A stretch of DNA of 64,000 nt from Kaistella yonginensis (GTDB lineage Bacteria > Bacteroidota > Bacteroidia > Flavobacteriales > Weeksellaceae), in assembly GCF_030409525.1 (NCBI RefSeq), contig NZ_JAUFQB010000059.1, positions 21,905 through 85,904 of the forward strand. The letters are read 5' to 3'. Position 1 is the first letter of the stretch, and every line of letters begins with the position of its first letter. Below the pieces are notes generated by a model. That model did no database searches. It was not told the origin of the DNA and saw only the letters and a list, made by a program, of their open reading frames with translations. Both the position numbers and the translations under genes were made by a program. Shown here piece by piece: positions 9,133 to 16,557 of this stretch.

Positions 9133-9408
9133 ATGAGTCCAAATCCGAAAGTTGAATGAGTCCAATTCCGAAAAAGAGATGAGTCCAATTCCGAATAAAA
9201 GCACTATTACACATGAGTCCAATTCCGAAAGTATAGATAATTGTCTATAAAGTTATCCACAAAATCATTTCTAATCTGCAATAAATGAGTCCAATTCCGA
9301 AAAGTAGCACTCAAAATTCATAATTTTAACATTTCATTAACTTCAGAGAGTCCAATTCCGAAATGCGAATGAGTCCAATTCCGAAAATGAATGAGCCCAA
9401 TTCCGAAT
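9133..9408. repeat. Iteron array: probable plasmid-type replication origin
   Basis: Eight direct repeats of ATGAGTCCAATTCCGAAA or near copies begin at 9133, 9156, 9179, 9213, 9285, 9346, 9369 and 9391. Four are exact to the consensus through position 17 or 18; copies 1, 6 and 8 have substitutions. Spacing is 22-23 bp within two clusters, that is, about two helical turns, with a DnaA box between the clusters. The last copy overlaps the stop codon of rep. Iterons plus a DnaA box plus an adjacent Rep gene are the signature of iteron-controlled replicons such as those using Rep_3-family initiators. The array fills the gene-free stretch 9001-9408. Confidence 0.9.
9253..9261 (+). promoter_or_regulatory. 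DnaA box
   Basis: TTATCCACA is the exact consensus DnaA-binding site, located between iterons 4 and 5. It suggests that host DnaA helps open the origin. Confidence 0.8.
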
Positions 9409-10506
9409 TCAAATAATAACAGGATAACCGTTTGGAAACAATTCTCCCATTTTTGTATCTGCATAATTCTTTTTGATGATGTTCTGAATTTCATTTAAGA
9501 AATTGTGACCTTGATAGTCCGTTGATTTTTTTTTCAGCATTCTGTTTGTTTTTACGAATTCAACAAATGCTTTTTCAAATAAATTTCTCGTTTGTGCAAT
9601 ATTTTTGTAATGGTAAAAGAATTGAACCATTTCATCTTCTTGCAAAGCATATCTTTCTTTAAAATAATTCAATCTTCTGTTGATTTTTAATTGTTCTTTC
9701 GAGATAATTGAAACTTCTTTAATAACAATTTTGGTAGTGTCATAAGGGTAAATTGTAATCAAATCTTTGACACATTTAAAATTGAAAGACAAATTATTAT
9801 GTTGATTTAAACTTAATCTAGCGGGTTTTAAAAATTTAAAACAAAAATCATTGGCTGTTTTATAATTGAGTCCAAATTTTTTATTGAGCGTTGAAAGTTT
9901 TACAGACGTTCCCATTTCAGGAATTTTAGAGAGCCAAATTGCTAAAATGACATGTTTATTATTGCGAATATGATACACCAAATTGTACAGAACGTAATTG
10001 TATTCGGGAATTACCATTAATTTTTTCAACCAATAACTGCTGATCAAAAATGTGGTATAACCTCTAACATCATAACTTGGAAGGGAAATTAATCCACCAA
10101 AAGTTTTGATTTCTTTGCCTTTTGAATTTTCTGATTTGTACCAAGCCATCTTAAATTTTGTGAGAAACTCATAAGCTGCAACTACTTGTTTGGTAGATCC
10201 GCTTGGAGAAATTTTACTATTCCTAATTTTTATGGAAGCGAAAATATTATTGTCTGTTTCAAATTCTTCGTCAAATAAAGAAAGCTGATGCGGACGATCA
10301 ATTGGACGAAATTGATTGTTCCCAATGATAGAAATAATATTAAAAATCACACGAAGTGCGTTGATTGGAATGTCTGCTGCTTCGCTATTTCCAAAGATAA
10401 AATCGTCCACGAAGTTATTTCCCAATCGAATTTTATCAGGTAATCTATCACTTGAATTTTCAAATTCCTTTCGGATAATTCGCAAATCTTTATTGAGATG
10501 TGACAT
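9409..10506 (-). CDS. rep: Replication initiator protein (Rep, winged-helix type)
   Basis: The 365-residue basic protein has no signal peptide. The middle segment (LRVIFNIISIIGN, then AAYEFLTKFKMAWYKS and LISSYWLKKLM) and the second region, with a Thr-Ser-rich turn and KFGLNYKTANDF helix, fit the tandem winged-helix layout of iteron-binding initiators. The family call rests mainly on context, since its 3' end abuts eight iterons and a DnaA box. The expected role is binding iterons, recruiting DnaA and helicase, and setting copy number. It follows a small gene by 59 nt in the minus-strand module. Sequence similarity to RepA/RepB of Bacteroidota plasmids should be strong if the call is right. 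Confidence 0.78.
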   Translation of the reverse strand: MSHLNKDLRIIRKEFENSSDRLPDKIRLGNNFVDDFIFGNSEAADIPINALRVIFNIISIIGNNQFRPIDRPHQLSLFDEEFETDNNIFASIKIRNSKISPSGSTKQVVAAYEFLTKFKMAWYKSENSKGKEIKTFGGLISLPSYDVRGYTTFLISSYWLKKLMVIPEYNYVLYNLVYHIRNNKHVILAIWLSKIPEMGTSVKLSTLNKKFGLNYKTANDFCFKFLKPARLSLNQHNNLSFNFKCVKDLITIYPYDTTKIVIKEVSIISKEQLKINRRLNYFKERYALQEDEMVQFFYHYKNIAQTRNLFEKAFVEFVKTNRMLKKKSTDYQGHNFLNEIQNIIKKNYADTKMGELFPNGYPVII

Positions 10507-10565
10507 AATTTAAAAATTACTGCAGTTGCTTTGCAGCGCTTACATTTAATATAGAACTATCTGGA

Positions 10566-10772
10566 TTATACCAAAGAAATCCCTTCTTTTTCCAAAGTTT
10601 TGACACCATCATTTAAACTAAAATACTTGAAAATTTCAATGCCAATTCCTTTAAATACTCTTTTTTCCACTTTACCAAAACCGGATACTTTTACTTTTTG
10701 AATTCCCTGGTATTCTGCGAGCATTCCTTTGATGGCAACCTTTTGACCTACTTTTAAATCACTTATTTTCAT
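10566..10772 (-). CDS. Small hypothetical protein
   Basis: This 68-residue protein is rich in Lys, Gly and Val (KISDLKVGQKVAIKGML, then GIQKVKVSGFGKVEKRVFKG). The alternating beta-like pattern suggests a small barrel, perhaps a nucleic-acid-binding fold. It lies between the HTH gene and rep in the same direction, with 40 and 59 nt gaps. The function is unknown; a regulator of Rep or copy number is possible from position alone. Confidence 0.55.
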   Translation of the reverse strand: MKISDLKVGQKVAIKGMLAEYQGIQKVKVSGFGKVEKRVFKGIGIEIFKYFSLNDGVKTLEKEGISLV

Positions 10773-10812
10773 TTTGAATTATTTATATTTTTAATTAAAG
10801 AACTACCTTGAT

Positions 10813-11541
10813 TTATACTTTCTCAATACCAGTCCTTCTAATGTTTGGAATAGATTGAATGGAATCTATGTTCGTATTAGATCTGTTTTTTAAATAGGGC
10901 ATTGTGTTTTTTATCGCGGATTTCCAATCGGTAATTGGGCGACCAAAATTATTTTTCCATCCTTTTTCTGTCCATTCTTCGTATTTTAATTCTAAATTTT
11001 CTACCAAAGAATCATCATAGGAATTTAAAGTTTTGGCAAATTTCAGAAATTCTTCAAGTGTTGGAATATCTTTATTTAAAGCTTTTTGTGGGTTATTTTG
11101 TGGTGAATCTTTTGATAAATTTTCTGAATTTTGTTCTGAATCTTCCTTTGAATTTTTCTCAATATTTTTACTTTGCTTTTTTACAATATCTTGCTTTTTC
11201 ACATCTTGTATTACAGCAATTTTCTTTTCGATTTTTTGGTTTGAATTATCTGTTTCTAATGGATAATCGGTAATTATTTGGTAATTACATGGAACACCAT
11301 TTCTTGTTTTATAATCTATCAATCCATTATTAAAAAGAATATCTTTATTGACTTTGACAGTCTTTTTAGTTAAGTTTAAATTTTTGGAAATTTGAACGTC
11401 GGAGATACTAAATCTTGCATTATTTCTATTGAAAGCCTCTTTTAATAAATAGAGATAAATCAATATTGCAGAAGAACCCAATTGCTTGTCTTCGCTAAAA
11501 TCCCAGAATTTTCCAAGTAAATAAATATAGTTATTTTGCAT
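10813..11541 (-). CDS. Helix-turn-helix replication-module protein (helicase-loader-like)
   Basis: I place the start at ATG 11541 (242 residues), overlapping the previous gene by 11 nt. A longer reading from 11595 would run wholly inside that gene. Residues 1-90 hold a winged-helix-like segment (SAILIYLYLLKEAF, then FSISDVQISKNLNLTKKTV and LIDYKTRNG), typical of DnaD-like or RepA-like HTH proteins. A charged Ser/Lys/Asn-rich linker follows, then a C-terminal domain with TLEEFLKFAKTL and WTEKGWKNNFGRPITDWK, a motif seen in phage and plasmid replisome organisers. A helicase loader or origin-binding function is inferred from this layout and from the position before rep. Confidence 0.65.
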   Translation of the reverse strand: MQNNYIYLLGKFWDFSEDKQLGSSAILIYLYLLKEAFNRNNARFSISDVQISKNLNLTKKTVKVNKDILFNNGLIDYKTRNGVPCNYQIITDYPLETDNSNQKIEKKIAVIQDVKKQDIVKKQSKNIEKNSKEDSEQNSENLSKDSPQNNPQKALNKDIPTLEEFLKFAKTLNSYDDSLVENLELKYEEWTEKGWKNNFGRPITDWKSAIKNTMPYLKNRSNTNIDSIQSIPNIRRTGIEKV

Positions 11542-11788
11542 CTTTTCGGAATAATTCAATTGCTTTCTCTCGATCAATGATGATAATTTGTCCATTTTGA
11601 ATTATCGCATCCTTTAAAATTCCAGAAGCTTTCATATCTGATGCTTTGGATAATGAACAGCCAAAAATTTTTGCCAAACCTTTTAATCCGAATTCATATT
11701 TATTTTCAGCATTAAAACCTTTTGAAACTTGCAATAATTCTTCCACAGTTAAGAAACAAATTGGTGTTTTTAAATCTATCTTTTTCAT
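11531..11788 (-). CDS. DUF3853 family protein (excisionase-like HTH), copy 1
   Basis: The 85-residue protein has the DUF3853 pattern: LTVEELLQVSKG, then YEFGLKGLAKIFGCSLSKASDMKASG and a closing IIQNGQIIIIDREKAIELF. The central part is a MerR/Xis-like helix-turn-helix. These proteins accompany integrases of Bacteroidota mobile elements and probably act as recombination directionality factors or regulators. Its ATG overlaps the stop of the upstream paralogue by one base (TGATG), so translation is coupled. Confidence 0.72.
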   Translation of the reverse strand: MKKIDLKTPICFLTVEELLQVSKGFNAENKYEFGLKGLAKIFGCSLSKASDMKASGILKDAIIQNGQIIIIDREKAIELFRKDAK

Positions 11789-12072
11789 CAGTTTCTATTT
11801 TTAAAAAGTTCCAACGCTTTTTCAGAATCAATAATGATTTTTCTACCATTTTGTATAATTGCTTCATCGAACATTCCAGAACTTTTCAATTTTCCAGCAT
11901 GGTTTTTCGAACAATTTAAAAGTTTTGCAAGTCCAGATAAACCATACACATATTTGGTTTCATTTCTATCCTTTTCAACGATTTCATTTACTACTTTTGG
12001 TTGTCTGGAATCCAATATATCAACCAACTCCCCTATGGTCAATTGCCACAATGGTTTATTAAAATTTTCCAT
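11788..12072 (-). CDS. DUF3853 family protein (excisionase-like HTH), copy 2
   Basis: It is a paralogue of the next gene, sharing the YVYGLSGLAKLLNCSKNHAG helix-turn-helix and the IIQNGRKIIIDSEKALELF tail. I chose ATG 12072 (94 residues, starting MENFNKPLWQLT) because it lies 1 nt after the stop of the preceding small gene. A longer reading from 12150 would overlap that gene. Two tandem copies suggest duplication and perhaps heterodimers controlling excision or replication genes. Confidence 0.72.
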   Translation of the reverse strand: MENFNKPLWQLTIGELVDILDSRQPKVVNEIVEKDRNETKYVYGLSGLAKLLNCSKNHAGKLKSSGMFDEAIIQNGRKIIIDSEKALELFKNRN

Positions 12073-12073
12073 A

Positions 12074-12292
12074 CTAAATTGAATTAATTTGGTTGCGATA
12101 AAAAATTTCTTCCTCTGTAAATCCTTTTTCTTTGTAATACTGAATAGCAATAAACAATGTTAATTTATTGCTATTTCTTTTTGCCAAACCCAAAACGGAT
12201 TGTTGCTGAATATCAAGCACTTTCGCCAGTCCAATGCTGAAATCATTTTCGTTTAAAATTTTATGAATGATTATTTTACTCACTTTTTGCAT
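12074..12292 (-). CDS. Small HTH-like protein, first gene of the minus-strand module
   Basis: This 72-residue protein (IIIHKILNENDFSIGLAKVL, DIQQQSVLGLAKRNSNKLT) has a short Cro-like helix-turn-helix appearance. The segment FSIGLAKVLDIQQQSVLGLA would be the HTH. It is transcribed divergently from the XRE repressor at 12409 and sits where phage Cro or an early regulator would be. I do not recognise a named family. Confidence 0.5.
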   Translation of the reverse strand: MQKVSKIIIHKILNENDFSIGLAKVLDIQQQSVLGLAKRNSNKLTLFIAIQYYKEKGFTEEEIFYRNQINSI

Positions 12293-12321
12293 TTCAATTG
12301 TATTTTAAAATAAATTATTTA

Positions 12322-12371
12322 CTATATTTGTATTGCAAATAAAAAGCAAATATAGATATTATTCTATATTT
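12322..12371. promoter_or_regulatory. Divergent control region with three CTATATTT half-sites
   Basis: CTATATTTG at 12322-12330, CAAATATAG at 12347-12355 and CTATATTT at 12364-12371 form two overlapping inverted repeats with perfect 9-bp and 8-bp arms. The first two contain TATATTTG -7 boxes on the plus and minus strands, facing each other. This is the natural place for the XRE repressor to control both itself and the DUF3853/rep module. Confidence 0.55.
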
Positions 12372-12408
12372 ACGAAAATAATAATGATAAAAATCAATAC
12401 AAAATTAT

Positions 12409-12858
12409 ATGTCAATTATTGAAAGATTACAAAAATACATGGTACACAGGAACTTAAACGCTAACAAAATTACGGTAGATGCTGGATTGTCTGTGGGTTT
12501 AATAGGAAGAGCAATTAAAAATGATTCTGGTTTAAACTCTGAAACGATAGAGAAAATACTCGTTACTTATACAGACTTAAACCCAGAATGGTTTGTTTCG
12601 GGAAATGGTGAAATGATTAGAAGCAACAATCAAACTATTAATAGTAACGGTTCAACAAACAATGTGAATAGCAATGTAAATGGGAATATTGGCGGCAATT
12701 TGAACATTTCTCACAGCGAATTTTCTGGGATGATTGATTTACAGAAAGGTTACCAAGCACATCAAGAACAATTAGCAGATAGATTAAAAACAAGCCAAGA
12801 TCAATTAACCGATTGTATGAGACAAGTTACTTTACTAATCGAATTACTAAATAGATAA
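12409..12858 (+). CDS. XRE-family repressor of the element
   Basis: This 149-residue protein has an N-terminal Cro/CI helix-turn-helix (ERLQKYMVHRNLNANKIT, then AGLSVGLIGRAIKN) and the LNPEWFVSGNGEM segment common to phage-type repressors of Bacteroidota. An Asn/Ser/Gly-rich linker follows (about 75-100) and a C-terminal helix (HQEQLADRLKTSQDQLTDCM) that probably oligomerises. It lacks a LexA-type peptidase domain, so inactivation would need another factor, for example an ImmA/IrrE peptidase like the one at the left edge. It is divergent from the DUF3853/rep module across the half-site array. Confidence 0.8.
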   Translation: MSIIERLQKYMVHRNLNANKITVDAGLSVGLIGRAIKNDSGLNSETIEKILVTYTDLNPEWFVSGNGEMIRSNNQTINSNGSTNNVNSNVNGNIGGNLNISHSEFSGMIDLQKGYQAHQEQLADRLKTSQDQLTDCMRQVTLLIELLNR

Positions 12859-12859
12859 A

Positions 12860-13528
12860 ATGAACAAAATCATCATTTTGAGTTCATTTCTAATCGCAGG
12901 AAACTTTTTTGCTCAAAAGAATAAAATACAATTGAGTAATAATTCTAAAATTTCGAATCAAGCTATTTCTAAAAATGGTCAGAAGTCAAAATCTTCAGAG
13001 GATGTAAAAAAGGACTTAATAAAATCACAGAAAATATTAAAAATTGAGATCATCAACGAAGGAGATTGGGAAGAACTTAATCAAATTTCTTGGTTTCGTT
13101 TTGTGAAAGTAAACGACGGAAAATTTGAACAAATTTTAAACACTGAAAATTCGGGATTGGAATTGGTATCAAATTCAAATCAAACTAACAATTGGAAAGA
13201 TGAAAATGGAAATGTGAGTTTTAGATCTATTTCTGAACCATTGAATATTTCGCAGGAATTTACGAGTGCTAAAAATGAAAAGGGAGAACTAAAAAGTTCA
13301 ATGCCAGAAAATGAAATTTTTGAAACTACTTCTCCGGTATCTTCATTCTCTTTTCTAATTTATACCAGTCGAAAAGATAACAATCCAACAATAAAAACGG
13401 AATTATCAAAAACAATAAACATTTACGCAGATGGTAAATTGATAAAATCTTTGATTTATACTTACGCTGATTTATCCAAAATTGGTGGAATTTCATTGAA
13501 AAATTTTCAAGTTGGAGAGGTGGAATAA
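12860..13528 (+). CDS. Exported hypothetical protein
   Basis: The 222-residue protein has a clear signal peptide (MNKIIILSSFLIAGNFFAQ, cleavage after AQ as is common in flavobacteria), then a Lys/Ser-rich segment and a beta-rich domain with no family I recognise. The ATG comes 1 nt after the repressor stop, so it is read with it, and the integrase follows 14 nt later. An exported protein between repressor and integrase may be cargo expressed from the integrated element. Confidence 0.6.
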   Translation: MNKIIILSSFLIAGNFFAQKNKIQLSNNSKISNQAISKNGQKSKSSEDVKKDLIKSQKILKIEIINEGDWEELNQISWFRFVKVNDGKFEQILNTENSGLELVSNSNQTNNWKDENGNVSFRSISEPLNISQEFTSAKNEKGELKSSMPENEIFETTSPVSSFSFLIYTSRKDNNPTIKTELSKTINIYADGKLIKSLIYTYADLSKIGGISLKNFQVGEVE

Positions 13529-13542
13529 ATAAATTTTAAAAA

Positions 13543-14817
13543 ATGGAAATAAAATATCACGCCCAATTTTTACTCGATAAAGAAAAAGATAAACCCACTG
13601 CAAAAATTCGTTATAGAATTAAATGGGAAGATAATATTGTGGCTTTTAATTTAGGTTATCGGGTAGAAATTGACAAATGGAGCCTCGAAACTCAACGTTG
13701 TAAAACCAATACAACGCACGGTGACAAGAAAGTTAGTGCTTCAATTATTAATAAAAAAATTAAAGAATTTGAATCGGTTTGCGAGAAAGTTTTTCGCAAA
13801 TTCGAAATCGAAAATTCTATACCTGAAAAAGAGAACTTTAAAAACTTGTTTAATCTTGAACTAGGTAAGAAACCCGTAGTTCTGATTGAACGAGATAAAA
13901 CTTTGTTTGAACTATTTGATGTTTTTACAAAAGAAGAGTCATTACTGAATCTATGGTCTGTTAAGACACAGGCAAAAATGAAAACTTTCAAAAAGCATTT
14001 GAAAACATTTGATGAAAATCTAAGTTTTAAATCCCTGGATGAAAACAAATTAATAAAATACCAATATTTTTTACAAGATGATCTAAAACTCCAAAACTCC
14101 ACTGCATTAAAGAATTTTTCTTTCCTCCGATGGTTTTTAAGATGGGCGACTAAAAAAGGTTTTAATGAAAACAAAGCATTTGAACTTTTTAAACCGAAAC
14201 TGAAAACTATTCAGAAAAAGATAATTTTTCTTACTCAACCCGAGCTAAGTCAATTGAAGAATTTTGACATTCCAAAAGAGAAAAAATATTTAGAAAGGGT
14301 GAGAGATGTTTTTATGTTCCAATGTTTTACCGGTTTGAGATATTCGGACGTAGAAAATTTAAAACGAAGCGACATTAAAGATAATTTCATCGAAATAATA
14401 ACGGTAAAAACTTCTGATAGTTTAATTATTGAACTCAATGATCACAGCAGAGCCATACTTGAAAAATATAAAGATGAAGTGTATGAAAAATCTAAAGCTT
14501 TGCCGGTGATTAGCAATCAAAAAATGAATGAATATTTACGGGAACTAATGGAAATGGCGGAAATTGATGAACCGATTCGCGAAACCTATTATAAAGGTAA
14601 TCAGAAATTCGATGAAGTTTCCCCAAAATACGCACTAATGAGTTCTCACGCCGGGAGACGAACTTTTATCTGCAACGCTTTGGCTTTAGGAATTCCTCCG
14701 CAGGTCGTGATGAAGTGGACAGGTCACAGTGATTATGCTGCGATGAAACCCTATATTGATATTGCAGATCAAACTAAAATAAATGCGATGGCAAAGTTTA
14801 ATATGTTGAAATCCTAA
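13543..14817 (+). CDS. Tyrosine recombinase/site-specific integrase
   Basis: The 424-residue integrase is of the Bacteroidota mobile-element type. It has an N-terminal arm-binding beta domain (1-110), SAM-like core-binding domain (120-215) and C-terminal catalytic domain. The catalytic set is complete: Arg266 in TGLRYSDV, Lys289 in VKTSD, His369 and Arg372 in HAGRR, His395 in GHSDY, and nucleophile Tyr404 in MKPYIDI. It would integrate and excise the element carrying the rep module. The gene ends just before the composition change at about 14,850, so an attachment site may lie in 14,818-14,860. No tRNA gene is present there as a target. Confidence 0.92.
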   Translation: MEIKYHAQFLLDKEKDKPTAKIRYRIKWEDNIVAFNLGYRVEIDKWSLETQRCKTNTTHGDKKVSASIINKKIKEFESVCEKVFRKFEIENSIPEKENFKNLFNLELGKKPVVLIERDKTLFELFDVFTKEESLLNLWSVKTQAKMKTFKKHLKTFDENLSFKSLDENKLIKYQYFLQDDLKLQNSTALKNFSFLRWFLRWATKKGFNENKAFELFKPKLKTIQKKIIFLTQPELSQLKNFDIPKEKKYLERVRDVFMFQCFTGLRYSDVENLKRSDIKDNFIEIITVKTSDSLIIELNDHSRAILEKYKDEVYEKSKALPVISNQKMNEYLRELMEMAEIDEPIRETYYKGNQKFDEVSPKYALMSSHAGRRTFICNALALGIPPQVVMKWTGHSDYAAMKPYIDIADQTKINAMAKFNMLKS

Positions 14818-14857
14818 ATTTTTTTAAGGAAGTAGTTTAGCTTCTAAAATAATTCCC

Positions 14858-14865
14858 TATCTTTG
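14858..14865 (+). promoter_or_regulatory. -7 box before the first metal-island gene
   Basis: TATCTTTG matches TAnnTTTG and sits 15 nt before the ATG at 14881. It is the only good start signal before the first efflux cluster. A TTTAG about 20 nt upstream may be a poor -33 element. Confidence 0.6.
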
Positions 14866-14880
14866 TGCTGTTTACTTACA

Positions 14881-15297
14881 ATGGTCGGAAATTTTAAAAT
14901 ACTGTTGCTTTCCCTTACACTCGCGTTATTTCTGGCGCCAGGGATTTCTCAGGCTTGCAATAAAAAGGAGAAGCAGGTTATTAAAACCGCGACCAGTTCG
15001 CAAACTTTCATAAAACAGTCATTCGCACAGATACAGCCGTCTTGCGACAGCGGCGATTGCAAAGAAGAATGCTGTCATCCAAAATTACATAACTGTCAAA
15101 CTGAAGGATGCTCAGGAAGCTGCAGCGGAAACCTTTGCAGCTCTGCTCAGTACACCGTTCTAGCGGACAGCAAATTTTTAGAGGATTCTAAAAAAGAAGC
15201 GTCCGGTTACGAAGACAAAAATGCTAATTTCTTTTATCAGAATCCTCATTACTCCGGTGGATTCCATACCATTTGGGAACCGCCCAAAATAGGTTAA
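14881..15297 (+). CDS. Cys-rich exported protein ending in PPKIG (efflux-operon leader protein)
   Basis: The 138-residue protein starts at ATG 14881; an upstream in-frame TTG would fall in the -7 box. It has a signal peptide (KILLLSLTLALFLAPGISQA) directly followed by Cys. The middle is rich in Cys and His (CDSGDCKEECCHPKLHNC, then CSGSCSGNLC), suggesting metal binding in the periplasm. The end, HTIWEPPKIG, nearly matches that of the 39027 gene (IWQPPKIG), which also precedes an RND efflux operon. I do not know a described function; a periplasmic metal-sensing or delivery peptide is possible. Confidence 0.7.
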   Translation: MVGNFKILLLSLTLALFLAPGISQACNKKEKQVIKTATSSQTFIKQSFAQIQPSCDSGDCKEECCHPKLHNCQTEGCSGSCSGNLCSSAQYTVLADSKFLEDSKKEASGYEDKNANFFYQNPHYSGGFHTIWEPPKIG

Positions 15298-15426
15298 GAT
15301 CTTCTTTTACAGCCCGAATTGTGTCTGGTCGTGAAGTGTTTATGACACTTTCCGCAGATTATTTAGCGGTGCTGAATGTCCCTTCGAATTTCCACTTCTC
15401 GTTTAAGTAATCTTTTAGAAAAGAAT

Positions 15427-15440
15427 GTTCTTTAAAGAAC
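15427..15440. promoter_or_regulatory. 14-bp perfect palindrome
   Basis: GTTCTTTAAAGAAC is fully self-complementary and sits 74 nt before the start of the first efflux-cluster lipoprotein. A dimeric regulator could bind here. It has no counterpart before the second efflux operon. Confidence 0.35.
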
Positions 15441-15455
15441 AACTTGAAGATCAGG

Positions 15456-15500
15456 ATTTTCGTGCACAGTCTCTCAAGACGGAGGCTCAAAATTAACCTT
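15456..15500 (+). promoter_or_regulatory. Bipartite upstream block of efflux operon 1
   Basis: ATTTTCGTGCACA at 15456-15468 and AATTAACCTT at 15491-15500 recur, with one mismatch and the same 35-nt offset, at 39402-39446 before the second operon. They end 13 nt before the ATG at 15514. The intervening 22 nt differ, which argues for selection on the two blocks. Confidence 0.5.
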
Positions 15501-15513
15501 TAACGATAATTTA

Positions 15514-15900
15514 ATGAAGAATATTCTTTTAGGAATACTGGCTTTTGTAGCAGTGTTCCTCGTTTCCTGCACCAATTCAAAAGCCGAAAATACCCAAATT
15601 ACAAATGCACAGTTCAAGACCGGCGACATTGTTCCTCACGACCAGGTCTGTATGGTAAACAACGCCTACATGGGCAAAAAACAGCTCGAAGTAAAGCATG
15701 ACGGCAAAACCTACTACGGTTGCTGCGAAAACTGCAAACTCAGAATCCCGCAGGAAGAAAATGCGCGCATGGCGTATGATCCGATATCTCATCAACTCAT
15801 CGATAAAGCGAGCGCAATTATCGCAATCTCTGATAAAAATGATAATGTCGTGTACTTCGAAAATAAAGCAAACTACGAAGCCTTTTTTAATAATAAATAA
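15514..15900 (+). CDS. TRASH/YHS-like metal-binding lipoprotein
   Basis: The 128-residue protein has a lipobox signal peptide (LAFVAVFLVSC), so it should be anchored in a membrane facing the periplasm. The mature part carries DQVCMVNNAYMGKKQLEV followed by YYGCCENC, the Cys-x(n)-Cys-x2-Cys layout of TRASH/YHS metal-binding domains seen in copper and mercury systems. It is first in the plus-strand efflux cluster, 19 nt before a DUF3347 gene. A copper-binding or chaperoning role in the periplasm is likely. Confidence 0.78.
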   Translation: MKNILLGILAFVAVFLVSCTNSKAENTQITNAQFKTGDIVPHDQVCMVNNAYMGKKQLEVKHDGKTYYGCCENCKLRIPQEENARMAYDPISHQLIDKASAIIAISDKNDNVVYFENKANYEAFFNNK

Positions 15901-15919
15901 CCTTTAAACTTATAAAATA

Positions 15920-16543
15920 ATGAAAACACTAATATTCAGCCTTTTAGCAATTGGCACACTTGCACTCTCTTCTCGTAAAGAAAACAAAGAACAGAAAAAA
16001 TCCACTGAAACATCAATGCAGCATGATATGAGCACGATGTCGGACAGTTCAGCGATGGACAATATGGCAATGGATGCTAAGGTAACCGTGACCACCGCCA
16101 AAAAAACTACCGCTGACCTTACGGAGCTCTATTCTCATTACACCCACCTTACATTCGCGTTGTCAGGTGATGATGATAAAGAAGCGGTGAGTGCAGCCAA
16201 AGGGATCCTCGCTTCTTTTCCCAAAATAGACATAAACGGTTTTTCTGCTGAACAGAAAAAAGAATTTGCTGACCTCGAATCAAGCATCAGTGAACACGCC
16301 GAGCACATTGCAGATAACGCCGGAAAGATTGATCACCAGCGCGAACATCTGGATTTAATGAGCGCAGATTTTTACGACCTGCTGAAAGATTTCGGAACTC
16401 CAAAACCGGTGTACAAAGTATTCTGCCCGATGTATAATGATAACAAAGGGGCCTTCTGGCTTAGCGATTCACGTGAGGTGAAGAATCCTTATTACGGCAA
16501 AGAAATGCTTTCATGTGGCGAGGTTCAGGAAGAAATTAAGTAA
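15920..16543 (+). CDS. DUF3347 domain protein (exported; lipobox Cys replaced by Arg)
   Basis: This is a 207-residue protein. Residues 1-20 look like a lipoprotein signal (FSLLAIGTLALSSRK), but the expected Cys is Arg, encoded by CGT where TGT would give Cys. A Met/His/Asp-rich segment follows (MQHDMSTMSDSSAMDNMAMD), likely to bind copper or silver, then the DUF3347 domain with the hallmark VFCPMYNDNKGAFWLSD and YYGKEMLSCGEV near the end. DUF3347 proteins accompany CusAB pumps in Bacteroidota. It lies 14 nt before the RND permease gene. The lost lipid anchor could make it soluble in the periplasm. Confidence 0.82.
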   Translation: MKTLIFSLLAIGTLALSSRKENKEQKKSTETSMQHDMSTMSDSSAMDNMAMDAKVTVTTAKKTTADLTELYSHYTHLTFALSGDDDKEAVSAAKGILASFPKIDINGFSAEQKKEFADLESSISEHAEHIADNAGKIDHQREHLDLMSADFYDLLKDFGTPKPVYKVFCPMYNDNKGAFWLSDSREVKNPYYGKEMLSCGEVQEEIK

Positions 16544-16557
16544 AACCGTACAGAACC

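Noticed and set aside
10813..11595. Longer start for the HTH replication gene at 11595
   Set aside because: The added 18 residues lie entirely in the DUF3853 gene in another frame; ATG 11541 gives the usual short overlap.
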